Of a stretch of 64,000 bases of DNA, positions 1 to 64,000 are shown in pieces (within the stretch, counting starts at the first letter, position 1; the number at the start of each line of letters is the position of its first letter). Source of the stretch: Lytechinus pictus (Eukaryota > Echinodermata > Echinoidea > Temnopleuroida > Toxopneustidae); assembly GCF_037042905.1 (NCBI RefSeq), contig NC_087245.1, forward strand, positions 12,276,501-12,340,500. The letters are read 5' to 3'. The position numbers and the translations under genes are program-made. The notes beneath the pieces were generated by a model, which saw only the letters and a program-made list of their open reading frames with translations, was not told the DNA's origin and did not search any database.

Positions 1-20
1 TGAAATCTTAGTGCTCTTAC

Positions 21-64000
<63,980 letters not shown>

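Overview
The window is AT-rich animal nuclear DNA with many short exons, GT-AG introns, tRNA-derived SINE sequence, foldback (MITE-like) elements and microsatellites. The protein families and repeat style point to a marine invertebrate deuterostome, most likely an echinoderm such as a sea urchin. The species cannot be fixed by eye.

Almost the whole window is one gene on the minus strand: an axonemal dynein heavy chain that matches DNAH7, the inner-arm single-headed type with an EF-hand insert. I could place 47 consecutive exons between 64000 and 21. The first is cut by the right edge, and the C-terminal exons lie beyond the left edge. All junctions keep frame and give 7,914 coding bases (2,638 residues). 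They cover the end of the tail, the linker, AAA1 to AAA4 with their P-loops, the EF-hand insert, the coiled-coil stalk with microtubule-binding tip, AAA5, and part of AAA6 and the C-terminal region.

The 25-kb intron between exons 37 and 38 (9460-34498) holds three single-exon class A GPCR genes on the plus strand: 12681-13799, 23071-24066 and 24787-25818. They are antisense to the dynein. The last two are close tandem paralogues and the first is a more distant relative. All three lack the acidic residue of the DRY motif. The arrangement resembles the lineage-expanded, intron-poor rhodopsin-type receptors reported from sea urchin genomes.

The introns carry several repeat families. One is a roughly 1-kb element with internal 160-190 bp units containing perfect DR1-type nuclear-receptor motifs (three copies, one nested in another element), with a related array at 9737-10375. 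Others are a 982-bp near-perfect foldback element flanked by TA, a small foldback family carrying a CCAAT-box core that often sits just downstream of splice donors, a GGTGTT-rich MITE, a tRNA-derived SINE and a decayed LINE fragment. Several splice-related oddities stand out in the dynein gene: a GC-AG intron, a tandem duplication of a splice acceptor, a frame-breaking candidate poison exon, and a trinucleotide repeat a few bases from a donor.
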